12,339 bases of DNA, taken from positions 1-12,339 of the forward strand of contig CAYGXU010000098.1 in the NCBI GenBank assembly GCA_964353875.1, in the 5' to 3' direction. The notes beneath the pieces are model-generated. The model was given only the letters and a program-made list of their open reading frames with translations. It did not search any database and was not told the DNA's origin. The translations under genes were made by a program, and so were the position numbers. This document shows, one piece after another, positions 5,744 to 12,255 of this stretch (position 1 is the first letter of the stretch; the number at the start of each line of letters is the position of its first letter). Source of the DNA: MGNI01 sp964353875 (lineage in GTDB: Bacteria > Chloroflexota > Anaerolineae > Anaerolineales > E44-bin32).

Positions 5744-8369
5744 GCAAGTGTCGGATGTTAATCGACGAGAAACCTGCCTGTTAGGTATTGCTTTCACCTT
5801 CTTGCTGTTGACCGCCCTTGCTCTCGTCATGGCACCGGCCGTACGCCTGCAATCCTGGGAACTCGTTTCTCCGGAATTGCATCATCTCGTTGTCCTCCCG
5901 GTATGGGTCTTTGGCGTTGTTCTCATCAGGCATTATTTAAAAGAGCGTTTACCCAATCGTGACCCATTCCTTTTTCCAATCGCATCCCTGCTGACTGGCT
6001 GGGGCATATTGCTCATTTGGCGGTTAACACCTTCTTTTGGCGCCCGTCAAACGGGATGGTTCCTGATTGCAGCAATCGCAATGCTCCTTGTTCTGCGTGC
6101 ACCATTGGATTTAAAGTGGCTGCGCGAATACCGCTACTTGTGGTTCGCTGGCGGTATTCTACTGACCAGCCTTACGCTGCTTTTCGGCACCAATCCTTCA
6201 GGCGCCGAACCCCGACTATGGCTTGGTTGCTGTGGATTCTATTTTCAGCCTTCCGAGCCATTACGGCTATTGTTGGTCGCCTTCCTGGCAGCCTATTTCG
6301 CCGATCGCATCGCCTACCAGTGGTTGGATAAACGGCCTTCAATGCTACGAATGCTGGTACCATTGTTGATCGTCTGGTCGCTATCGGTGCTTTTGCTCAT
6401 TGTGCAACGTGATTTAGGCACGGGCACACTCCTCCTGGCCCTCTTGACCGTTTTGCTTTACATCGCTTCCGGCAGATGGCAGCCTTTAATCGTAGGAGCA
6501 GGATTAATCCTGGCCGGGATGATCGGTGGCTATCTCTCCTTTGATGTGGTTCGCATCCGTCTCGTCGCCTGGTTAGATCCATGGAGCGACCCCATTGGCG
6601 GCTCCTACCAACTGGTGCAATCATTGATCGCTGTCGCCTCAGGAGGGATCTTTGGTCGCGGTCCTGGTCTTGGCGCTCCAGGATTCGTCCCTGCAACCCA
6701 TACCGATTTTATTTTTACCGCGATTATGGAAGAATGGGGACTCCTTGGAGGGCTGGCTACCATCGCTCTCTTCGCGATCCTCATCTCGCGTGGATTGAAG
6801 ATCGCGCTTCGCTTACGCGATCCATTCAGCAAGATGCTTGCTGCTGGACTGAGCATCGCGCTGGGTATGCAAACCATCTTGATCATGGGTGGGATTATCC
6901 GACTACTGCCGCTTACAGGCGTCACACTACCGTTCGTTTCTTATGGAGGATCCTCGCTGCTCACAAGCTATCTGGCTCTGGGTCTCTTACTTGTTCTCTC
7001 CAATCAGAAAGGACATCCCACTCGTTCGATCCCACTTCAAAATGTCTATCTTGGAATAAGCGCTTTCTGGGTCCTTCTTGCATTCACCCTTGGCTGGTGG
7101 AGTTTATTCCGGTCAGGAGAACTCACTACACGCACAGACAATCCCCGGCGTGCCTATTCTGAACGCTTTATAAAACGTGGGAGTATTTACGACCGAAGTG
7201 GGAAAGTGCTTGCTGAGTCTCTTGGAACCATCGGCAACTACGAACGCAGATATCACTCATCATCTTCTTCGAATGTACTGGGATACGATTCCCCCTTCTT
7301 TGGACTGGCCGGGATCGAAAATTCTATGGACGATGTGCTGCGCGGTTTTGTGGGTCACGATCCATCTGACATGGCTTGGTCACAACTTTTACACGGATAT
7401 CCCCCCTCAGGTTTCGGCCTGCGAATAACGCTCGATAGTCAATCTCAGGAGACTGCCAGTCAATTACTACAAGATTATCGTGGCGCGGCAGTCATGGTCG
7501 ACCTCTCCACAGGCGATATTTTGGTCATGGCATCCTCACCAAGTTTCGATTCCAATAGCATTGATATCGACTGGAATGATTTGATCTCCCGCAAAGACGC
7601 ACCGCTTCTTAATCGCGCTACTCAATCCCGCTATCAACCGGGATTGGCGCTTACTCCTTTCCTCACAGCCTGGGGTCTCGAATATGGGCAACTCGATCTG
7701 TCCCAGCCGGCTCCCGATATTCACGCTACGGTCATAATTCAAGGGCAAAGCATCTCTTGTTTAGGAATAGTTCCAGAGGATGAACCCTTGGACTTCGCTC
7801 TTGCCTTACGGTTGGGCTGCCCGGGTCCAATGATTGACCTGGGTAACCGTCTTAAATCTTACGGGCTTTCCGAAGCCTTCTCAACTTTCAAATTCGATGA
7901 GACTCCTTCGATCCGTATTGAAGTGGCTCCATCGATCGAGTTAATGCTGCCCATAGAGGATATTGACTTGCAAAGATCTGCCATCGGGCAAGGCGAATTA
8001 ACCTTGACTCCGATACAAATGGCTCGGGCATTCGCAGCCCTGGCCATGGATGGAGTCATTCCCGCATTGCGGCTCATCGATGCCATTCAACAGCCGAACG
8101 GAGCATGGGAAAAACAACCTGCTCAAGACACTCCTGTCAGAGCCATACAACCAACGACTGCTCAAAGTGTCTTTTCCAGCTCGAATTATTACCGTGAGAG
8201 CATCCGAGGCTTCTCCTACGAAGCAATTTCTGGCCCAAGCGGTGAGCGTCTCTCATGGTTCATGGCACGAAGCGATACTGGAAACATCATCGTTTTAGTC
8301 CTTGAAGGGGAGAAATTGGAAACCGCGGAGCAGATTGGCGTTCAGCTTCTTGAAACACAAGGACCCTAG
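5721..8369 (+). CDS. RodA/FtsW-type SEDS glycan polymerase fused to a PbpA-like PBP domain lacking catalytic motifs
   Basis: An 882-residue integral membrane protein. Residues 1-430 are a SEDS polymerase, which builds glycan strands from lipid II: many membrane helices (two extra at the N-terminus, as in actinobacterial RodA), FQPSEPLRLL (175-184), QRDLGTGTLL (229-238), LDPWSDPIGGSYQLVQS (285-301), HTDFIF (327-332, with the essential aspartate as D329) and PFVSYGGSSLL (404-414). A further helix at 441-462 starts the class B PBP half: RGSIYDRSGKVLA (486-498), the PbpA-like VLGYDSPFFGLAGIE (519-533) and AIGQGELTLTPIQMARA (754-770). The transpeptidase motifs are gone: SxxK reads LALT (642-645), SxN reads GCP (699-701) and KTG reads PSG (839-841). 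Acylation of penicillin or stem peptide is therefore not expected. The start is TTG 5721 with AAAGAGA about 10 nt upstream, inside the end of mtaP; GTG 5748 is an alternative. One uninterrupted frame argues against decay. Confidence 0.9.
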   Translation: MSIDTFPEQVSDVNRRETCLLGIAFTFLLLTALALVMAPAVRLQSWELVSPELHHLVVLPVWVFGVVLIRHYLKERLPNRDPFLFPIASLLTGWGILLIWRLTPSFGARQTGWFLIAAIAMLLVLRAPLDLKWLREYRYLWFAGGILLTSLTLLFGTNPSGAEPRLWLGCCGFYFQPSEPLRLLLVAFLAAYFADRIAYQWLDKRPSMLRMLVPLLIVWSLSVLLLIVQRDLGTGTLLLALLTVLLYIASGRWQPLIVGAGLILAGMIGGYLSFDVVRIRLVAWLDPWSDPIGGSYQLVQSLIAVASGGIFGRGPGLGAPGFVPATHTDFIFTAIMEEWGLLGGLATIALFAILISRGLKIALRLRDPFSKMLAAGLSIALGMQTILIMGGIIRLLPLTGVTLPFVSYGGSSLLTSYLALGLLLVLSNQKGHPTRSIPLQNVYLGISAFWVLLAFTLGWWSLFRSGELTTRTDNPRRAYSERFIKRGSIYDRSGKVLAESLGTIGNYERRYHSSSSSNVLGYDSPFFGLAGIENSMDDVLRGFVGHDPSDMAWSQLLHGYPPSGFGLRITLDSQSQETASQLLQDYRGAAVMVDLSTGDILVMASSPSFDSNSIDIDWNDLISRKDAPLLNRATQSRYQPGLALTPFLTAWGLEYGQLDLSQPAPDIHATVIIQGQSISCLGIVPEDEPLDFALALRLGCPGPMIDLGNRLKSYGLSEAFSTFKFDETPSIRIEVAPSIELMLPIEDIDLQRSAIGQGELTLTPIQMARAFAALAMDGVIPALRLIDAIQQPNGAWEKQPAQDTPVRAIQPTTAQSVFSSSNYYRESIRGFSYEAISGPSGERLSWFMARSDTGNIIVLVLEGEKLETAEQIGVQLLETQGP

Positions 8370-8890
8370 TCAGATCTTTGAACCCTAACTCTGCCTTATA
8401 CCCATACTTCTTATACTCTACCCATCTTATCCTGAGAAGGATATTAACCTTGTATATTCTTCTCCGCAATGCTAAAGCATTCGTATCACGTCCCTAGAAC
8501 ATCGTTACGTCACGCCATCCCTTCATTCCAAATAACTATTCGGGCAAAGACCCTAAAGGTCTGTTCTGCAATCCAGCCTTGCCTTTCAAGCGCAAATTTC
8601 CTGTATACTCAACCACTTGTTTTGCCATGAAGACCTTTAGGATCAGCGTTTGCAGGCAAGCTGAACAGTTATTATTCCATTAAATATAGAAGCAAATCAC
8701 CTGCTCTGATTAAAAAAATCTTGTGTCTCAAGCGTTGCATTCCAAATCATGAGGTACCTTACCCATGTTGCCAGGCCATTGAAGTACTGCGGTTATTCCA
8801 AGCGCCAGAGTTGTCACAAAGCACCCAATTAATCGTACACCATTGAGCTTGGACCTCCGAGCAAGGATGGAATGACTCAACCATCACCCC
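8370..8890. other. Gene-free stretch upstream of the ffh promoter
   Basis: No coding sequence, tRNA, tmRNA, RNase P RNA or SRP RNA signature is recognisable on either strand. It holds a small palindrome AATGCT-AA-AGCATT (8468-8481), the structured-RNA candidate at 8548-8668, GATT-A5-AATC (8708-8720) and a GAGGTACCTTA site around 8750. No strong intrinsic terminator is seen after the SEDS–PBP stop. Confidence 0.4.
8548..8668. ncRNA. Candidate structured RNA or eroded inverted repeat
   Basis: The contiguous 20-nt segment 8649-8668 can pair with three blocks of 8561-8596: CTGTTC (8561-8566), AGC plus TTGCCT with one bulged C (8575-8584), and GCAAA (8592-8596), separated by 8-nt and 7-nt bulges. 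Separately, CCTAAAGGTCT (8552-8562) is an exact inverse of AGACCTTTAGG (8631-8641), and AGACC-CTAAA-GGTCT (8548-8562) is a local hairpin. These pairings compete, as in a switching or pseudoknotted RNA. No family is recognised and no clear promoter directs it, so this remains a candidate. Confidence 0.25.
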
Positions 8891-8919
8891 TTGACCCTCC
8901 CTCCAATCGAGGCTACAAT
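8891..8919 (+). promoter_or_regulatory. Promoter of the ffh cluster
   Basis: TTGACC (8891-8896), 17-nt spacer, TACAAT (8914-8919), each five of six to consensus. Predicted start near 8926 yields a leader of about 90 nt before ffh. Confidence 0.6.
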
Positions 8920-8937
8920 GCATCCAGTCAGGTTTGA

Positions 8938-8989
8938 GCGGTTTTTTTCCGCCGGCCGGTTACTGCCTCATGGGTAGACCGATCGGCGG
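8938..8989 (+). promoter_or_regulatory. GC-rich hairpin in the ffh 5' leader
   Basis: CCGCCGGCCGGT (8949-8960) pairs with ACCGATCGGCGG (8978-8989) with one mismatch and one G·U across a 17-nt loop. An alternative small stem GCGG (8938-8941)/CCGC (8949-8952) encloses a T7 run and uses the same CCGC. The structure ends 26 nt before the ffh ATG, so it could tune ffh translation. No known leader family is recognised. Confidence 0.4.
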
Positions 8990-9015
8990 CTTGTGTGTTG
9001 GAAAGCAGTAGCAAC

Positions 9016-10338
9016 ATGTTCGATAGCTTGAGCCAGAGTCTTCAAGTAGTTTTCCGCAATCTTGGTCGTCGCGGGAAACTGCGTGAGGAGGACATTGATA
9101 GCGCCCTAAAAGAAATCCGATTTGCACTCCTTGAGGCGGATGTTCATTATCATGTCGTCAAGGAGCTTCTCGGTCGCGTGCGCCAACAGGCATTAGGCGA
9201 GGAAGTATCGCGTTCGCTTAACCCTGCCCAACAAGTGATTAAGATCCTTCACCGAGAATTCATCAGGATTCTAGGTGAGCCTTCACGCCTCAACCTAAGT
9301 GGGCCAATCCCACGAATCATCATGCTGGTCGGCTTACAAGGATCAGGAAAGACAACCACAGCTGCAAAATTAGCGAGGAATTTACAGGCTCAAGGTGAAC
9401 GCGTTTGGATGGTGGCAGCCGATCCGTATCGACCAGCTGCTGCCGAGCAACTCATTACACTCGGGGAGGAATTAGGTATCCCCGTTTTTACTGCGGAATC
9501 GCTTTCACCCCCGGAAGTGTGTAAAGCCGGCGTCGAACAGTCCAGAAAAGCTGGTGCGCGAGCGGTAATCCTGGATACTGCTGGCCGATCTCAGCTTGAT
9601 GAAGAGATGATGAGTGAGTTACACGCTATTCAAAACGCAGTGAAACCAGTGGAGATTCTTCTCGTTGCAGATGCTATGACTGGGCAGGAAGCTGTCAACA
9701 TCGCTCAAGGATTTGGCCAATCCGTTAACCTAACTGGCTTAATATTGAGTAAAATGGATGGTGACGCCCGTGGCGGTGCTGCTATTTCCATGCGGATGAT
9801 CACTGGTGTACCGATCAAATTTATCGGGACTGGCGAGGCGCGTGACGCATTAGAGATATTCCAACCCGACCGTCTAGCTTCTCGGATTCTTGGGATGGGG
9901 GATGTGCTCAGTCTTATTGAAAAAGCTGAAACAGCCTTCGATCAAAAGGAAGCGGAGAGTCAGGTCGCTCGGATGATGGATGGAGAGTTCACGTTGGAGG
10001 ATTTCAGCAAACAATTGACTCAACTCCGACGTATGGGTCCAGTAACAAAAATCCTGGAACTCCTACCAGGGAATGTAATAGGAATGGTGCCTCAGGTACA
10101 AGGAGATCAAGCGGAACGTCAAATAGGACATACCCAAGCCATTATTCAGGCGATGACACCGCTGGAGCGCCGCCGTCCTGAAATTCTCAATGCCAGCCGG
10201 CGCCGCCGAATCGCAGCAGGTTCAGGTACGAGTGTGCAAGAGGTCAACCAGCTTATGCGTTCCTATCAACAGATGAAGAAAGTCTTTAAAAAAGTGGGAA
10301 AGCGCGGTCTGGACGGGATTTTTCCAGGCTTGCGATAG
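9016..10338 (+). CDS. ffh: Signal recognition particle GTPase Ffh (SRP54)
   Basis: Ffh binds 4.5S SRP RNA and signal sequences of nascent membrane and secreted proteins and delivers ribosomes to FtsY at the membrane. The 440-residue protein has an N domain (1-95), a GTPase G domain with P-loop GLQGSGKTT (106-114), DPYRPAAAEQL (136-146), DTAGR (187-191) and SKMDGDARGG (245-254), and an M domain (about 327-423) with the RNA-binding RRRRIAAGSGTSVQEVNQL (395-413). The methionine-rich C-terminal tail found in some Ffh proteins is absent; the protein ends soon after the M domain. I take ATG 9016 (MFDSLSQSLQ, the usual Ffh start), with GGAAAG about 11 nt upstream; a GTG 7 codons earlier is possible. 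It is the first gene of ffh-rpsP-khpA-rimM, with its own promoter. No SRP RNA gene was found in the window. Confidence 0.97.
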   Translation: MFDSLSQSLQVVFRNLGRRGKLREEDIDSALKEIRFALLEADVHYHVVKELLGRVRQQALGEEVSRSLNPAQQVIKILHREFIRILGEPSRLNLSGPIPRIIMLVGLQGSGKTTTAAKLARNLQAQGERVWMVAADPYRPAAAEQLITLGEELGIPVFTAESLSPPEVCKAGVEQSRKAGARAVILDTAGRSQLDEEMMSELHAIQNAVKPVEILLVADAMTGQEAVNIAQGFGQSVNLTGLILSKMDGDARGGAAISMRMITGVPIKFIGTGEARDALEIFQPDRLASRILGMGDVLSLIEKAETAFDQKEAESQVARMMDGEFTLEDFSKQLTQLRRMGPVTKILELLPGNVIGMVPQVQGDQAERQIGHTQAIIQAMTPLERRRPEILNASRRRRIAAGSGTSVQEVNQLMRSYQQMKKVFKKVGKRGLDGIFPGLR

Positions 10339-10446
10339 ACCAATGGGTGTTTAACTGGGTTGTACTGCGCCCTCCTTCCGGCGTTCCTCTCCTCCCAGTG
10401 TCATCCGAACAAATTGAAAGGTTCATTCAAGGAGAGAAAAAATACT

Positions 10447-10962
10447 ATGGTTAGAATACGTTTTCGTCGGGTGGGCTCCCGTCATCAGCCTTATTATCGG
10501 ATCGTCGTAGCAGATAAGGAGAGCCCACGTGATGGCCGCTTTCTGGACAACTTGGGAAACTTCAATCCGCGCACTGAACCTGCCACTATCGATATAGACG
10601 AAGTGCGTCTTTTCCATTGGCTGAAACGAGGCGCACAACCATCCGAGTCGCTTGTGAAAGTTCTCAAAACCTTGGGGACTTGGGAACGTTGGGGACGATA
10701 CAAGGCGGGTGAGGAGTTGGATATCCTCTTGGAGGAGGCCAGGGTCAGTCTTCCTGAAGTAGATCAACGTACACGCCGGGATGATCTCTTCGGCACTCGG
10801 CGTCGAAAGAAGGAGGAGGCAGAGGAAGCCCCCGTCGAGCAAGAGCAAGAGGAAGAGATCGAAGAAAAGAAAACGGCTGAACTCGAAGAGGAACCTGTAC
10901 AAGCATCTGAAACAAGGGATGAGGAGAAAGTCGAAGCAGAGCCTACAGAAACCACGGAATGA
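10447..10962 (+). CDS. rpsP: 30S ribosomal protein S16 with a long acidic C-terminal extension
   Basis: S16 is an early-binding 16S rRNA protein needed for 30S assembly. Residues 1-90 are the standard domain (MVRIRFRRVGSRHQPYYRIV, DGRFLDNLGNFNPR, SESLVKVLKTLGTW). The chain continues to 171 residues, about twice the usual 80-95. After a basic patch RTRR/RRRKK (98-112) the remaining 59 residues are dominated by Glu with Lys, Gln and Thr and look intrinsically disordered. The start is ATG 10447 with AAGGAGAG (10429-10436); an in-frame upstream ATG-less extension has no ribosome-binding site and is not S16-like. It lies 108 nt after ffh and 58 nt before khpA. The extension is in one clean frame and is not a fusion to a recognised domain. 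Confidence 0.95.
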   Translation: MVRIRFRRVGSRHQPYYRIVVADKESPRDGRFLDNLGNFNPRTEPATIDIDEVRLFHWLKRGAQPSESLVKVLKTLGTWERWGRYKAGEELDILLEEARVSLPEVDQRTRRDDLFGTRRRKKEEAEEAPVEQEQEEEIEEKKTAELEEEPVQASETRDEEKVEAEPTETTE

Positions 10963-10965
10963 TGA

Positions 10966-10982
10966 GAGAACCAATCGTTCTC
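10966..10982. repeat. Small hairpin between rpsP and khpA
   Basis: GAGAAC-CAATC-GTTCTC: a perfect 6-bp stem 4 nt after the rpsP stop codon. It is followed by an A-rich, not T-rich, run, so it would not terminate in the plus direction; it may protect or separate the rpsP message end. Confidence 0.3.
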
Positions 10983-11020
10983 CAAAGAAAAAGCATCTTT
11001 CATAAGGCTTTGTCGATCGA

Positions 11021-11299
11021 ATGTCTCGAAAGGAGCCGAAAATAGAACACGCCATTGACAAAGATACAAACTTGAAGGGATTAGTCGAATACATTGCCCG
11101 ATCCCTGGTGGACGACCCCTCGAAAGTACAAGTGCAAGTACAGTCGATTAGAGGTCAATTTCATCTTGAACTTACTGTGGCAGATGAGGATATGGGGCGT
11201 GTGATTGGCCGCGGTGGTCGAGTTGCGAATGCCATACGAGCTCTGCTGCACGTGGCCGCATCCCAAAGCGATTCGCGCGCCTCACTTGACATCGTTTAA
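11021..11299 (+). CDS. khpA: KhpA, single KH-domain RNA-binding protein
   Basis: KhpA is a small RNA-binding protein that, with KhpB/Jag, affects cell elongation and RNA metabolism in Gram-positive bacteria. The 92-residue protein matches the family along residues 18-92: LKGLVEYIARSLVDDPSKV, EDMGRVIGRGGRVANAIRALL with the nucleic-acid-gripping GRGG loop (63-66), and terminal LDIV. The first 17 residues are a charged extension compared with the usual family start near LKGLVEYIA. ATG 11021 has no good Shine-Dalgarno; a TTG at 11072 is the main alternative, also without one. Its position between rpsP and rimM is the standard bacterial order. The stop codon overlaps the rimM ATG (TAATG), implying translational coupling. 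Confidence 0.9.
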   Translation: MSRKEPKIEHAIDKDTNLKGLVEYIARSLVDDPSKVQVQVQSIRGQFHLELTVADEDMGRVIGRGGRVANAIRALLHVAASQSDSRASLDIV

Positions 11300-11871
11300 T
11301 GCGACGTCGCACAGGATATGTCGCTGATCCCGCCCGACAGCCGCCGGAGTATTTGGCTGTCGGGCGGGTGATTCGCCCCCATGGAGTACGAGGCACATTG
11401 CTTATCGAGCGCACATCAGAAATCATCCTGAGTATTCTGCCAGGATCGAGCGTATTCCTTGGGGCGGAATATGAGGCGTATACGGTGAAGAGCTTCTCCG
11501 TCCATCAGAAGCGATATTTATTAACTTTAGAAGGGGTTGAAACGCACGATCATGCCGAGCAATTCCGTGATCAAACCCTCCATATTCACTTCGAGGAGAC
11601 CCAACCATTGCCAGCCGGGGTTTATTATTATTGGCAGCTTCTGGGCATGGATGTCTTCAGCGAGCATGGGGAACATCTCGGAAAGTTATCGGAGATTATT
11701 GAGACAGGCGCAAACGATGTCTATTTGGTCCGTTCCCCCACCGAGGAAGAGCTTCTGCTTCCTGCAATCGAATCAGTCATCCGAGAAGTTGACTTACAGG
11801 CAAAACGCATCATCGTCCATCTACTCCCTGGTTTGCGAAAAGAAGAAGCCGATAGGGCATCGAATTCCTGA
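11299..11871 (+). CDS. rimM: Ribosome maturation factor RimM
   Basis: RimM binds S19 and the 30S head and helps 16S rRNA 3'-domain maturation. The 190-residue protein has the N-terminal RimM domain (EYLAVGRVIRPHGVRGTLLIE, 17-37) and the C-terminal PRC-barrel (YYWQLLGMDVFSEHGEHLGKL, 110-130; ETGANDVYLVR, 135-145; LLLPAIESVIREVDL, 152-166; LLPGL, 175-179). The ATG overlaps the khpA stop as TAATG. About 15 extra residues, rich in Arg and Pro, precede the usual start of the family; the DNA encoding them carries a strong hairpin (separate entry). A TTG at 11353 with GGAG 3 nt upstream would give a conventional N-terminus but with too short a spacing. trmD, often next in this cluster, is not found in the 468 nt that follow. 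Confidence 0.95.
   Translation: MRRRTGYVADPARQPPEYLAVGRVIRPHGVRGTLLIERTSEIILSILPGSSVFLGAEYEAYTVKSFSVHQKRYLLTLEGVETHDHAEQFRDQTLHIHFEETQPLPAGVYYYWQLLGMDVFSEHGEHLGKLSEIIETGANDVYLVRSPTEEELLLPAIESVIREVDLQAKRIIVHLLPGLRKEEADRASNS
11329..11368 (+). promoter_or_regulatory. Perfect 14-bp GC-rich hairpin inside the start of rimM
   Basis: CCCGCCCGACAGCC (11329-11342) and GGCTGTCGGGCGGG (11355-11368) are exact inverses around the 12-nt loop GCCGGAGTATTT, starting 30 nt after the rimM ATG. A 10-bp palindrome GCGACGTCGC (11301-11310) directly follows the ATG. The loop displays GGAG and most of a TTG codon. It is very stable in RNA and lies within the region a starting ribosome occupies or soon meets; regulation of rimM relative to upstream genes is an inference. 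Confidence 0.55.
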
Positions 11872-11903
11872 GTAGCCACTCATGGCGGTCATCCGCCAAC
11901 ACA

Positions 11904-12255
11904 ATGATTGCCCCTGTCGTTCGTCAGCGCAGCCGCAAGCTACGCCAGCCATTGACATCCGGCGAGGGGAAACTCTGGCAAATCTTGCGTAATCGCAACC
12001 CTGGAGGTCATAAGTTCCGCCGCCAACACCCTGTCGGGCATTTGATTGTCGACTTTTACTGTGCGGAAGCGAAGTTGGTGGTTAAAAATCGATGGGGATA
12101 TCCATCGGATGCAAGAAGAATACGACGCAGCTCTCACGGAATGGTTGTAGACCCATGGATATGCAGTTATCCGTTTCCAGAACGAGGTTGTGTTGAATTC
12201 GATCGATGATGTGAAAAGCCAAATTCTTTCGATATGTGAAGGTCTAATGAAATGA
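11904..12255 (+). pseudogene. DUF559 (PD-(D/E)XK-like) endonuclease-family pseudogene
   Basis: The first 60 codons match DUF559 proteins (SGEGKLWQILRNRNPGGHKFRRQHPVGHLIVDFYCAEA pattern: GEGKLWQILRNR, GGHKFRRQHPVG, IVDFYC). At an A5 run (12084-12088) the frame must shift by one base; afterwards the family resumes as IDGDIH, EEYDAALTEWL, HGYAVIRFQNEVVL, SIDDVKSQI, ending at TGA 12253-12255. Within this second part an in-frame TAG (12148-12150) interrupts WL-THGY. Two independent lesions indicate a dead gene. In the restored frame the active-site glutamate usually before IDG/LDG is Lys, further evidence of decay. DUF559 proteins are small Vsr-like predicted nucleases that spread widely and often sit as single genes. 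It occupies the position next to rimM. Confidence 0.8.

Noticed and set aside
6581..7162. 193-codon plus-strand frame inside the SEDS domain
   Set aside because: Out-of-frame shadow of a strongly supported gene with no own domain.
8374..8392. tRNA T-arm-like GGGTTCAAAG on the minus strand
   Set aside because: The flanking 5-bp stem does not pair and no acceptor or anticodon arm can be assembled.
8926..9015. Possible SRP (4.5S) RNA because of GGAAAGCAG just before ffh
   Set aside because: The conserved apical motif with GGTC and GGAAGGAAGCAGCC symmetry is absent and the segment is the ffh leader.
10423..11094. Long minus-strand frame opposite rpsP/khpA
   Set aside because: It is antisense to the S16 acidic tail; the Glu codons read backwards give a Leu/Phe-rich artefact.
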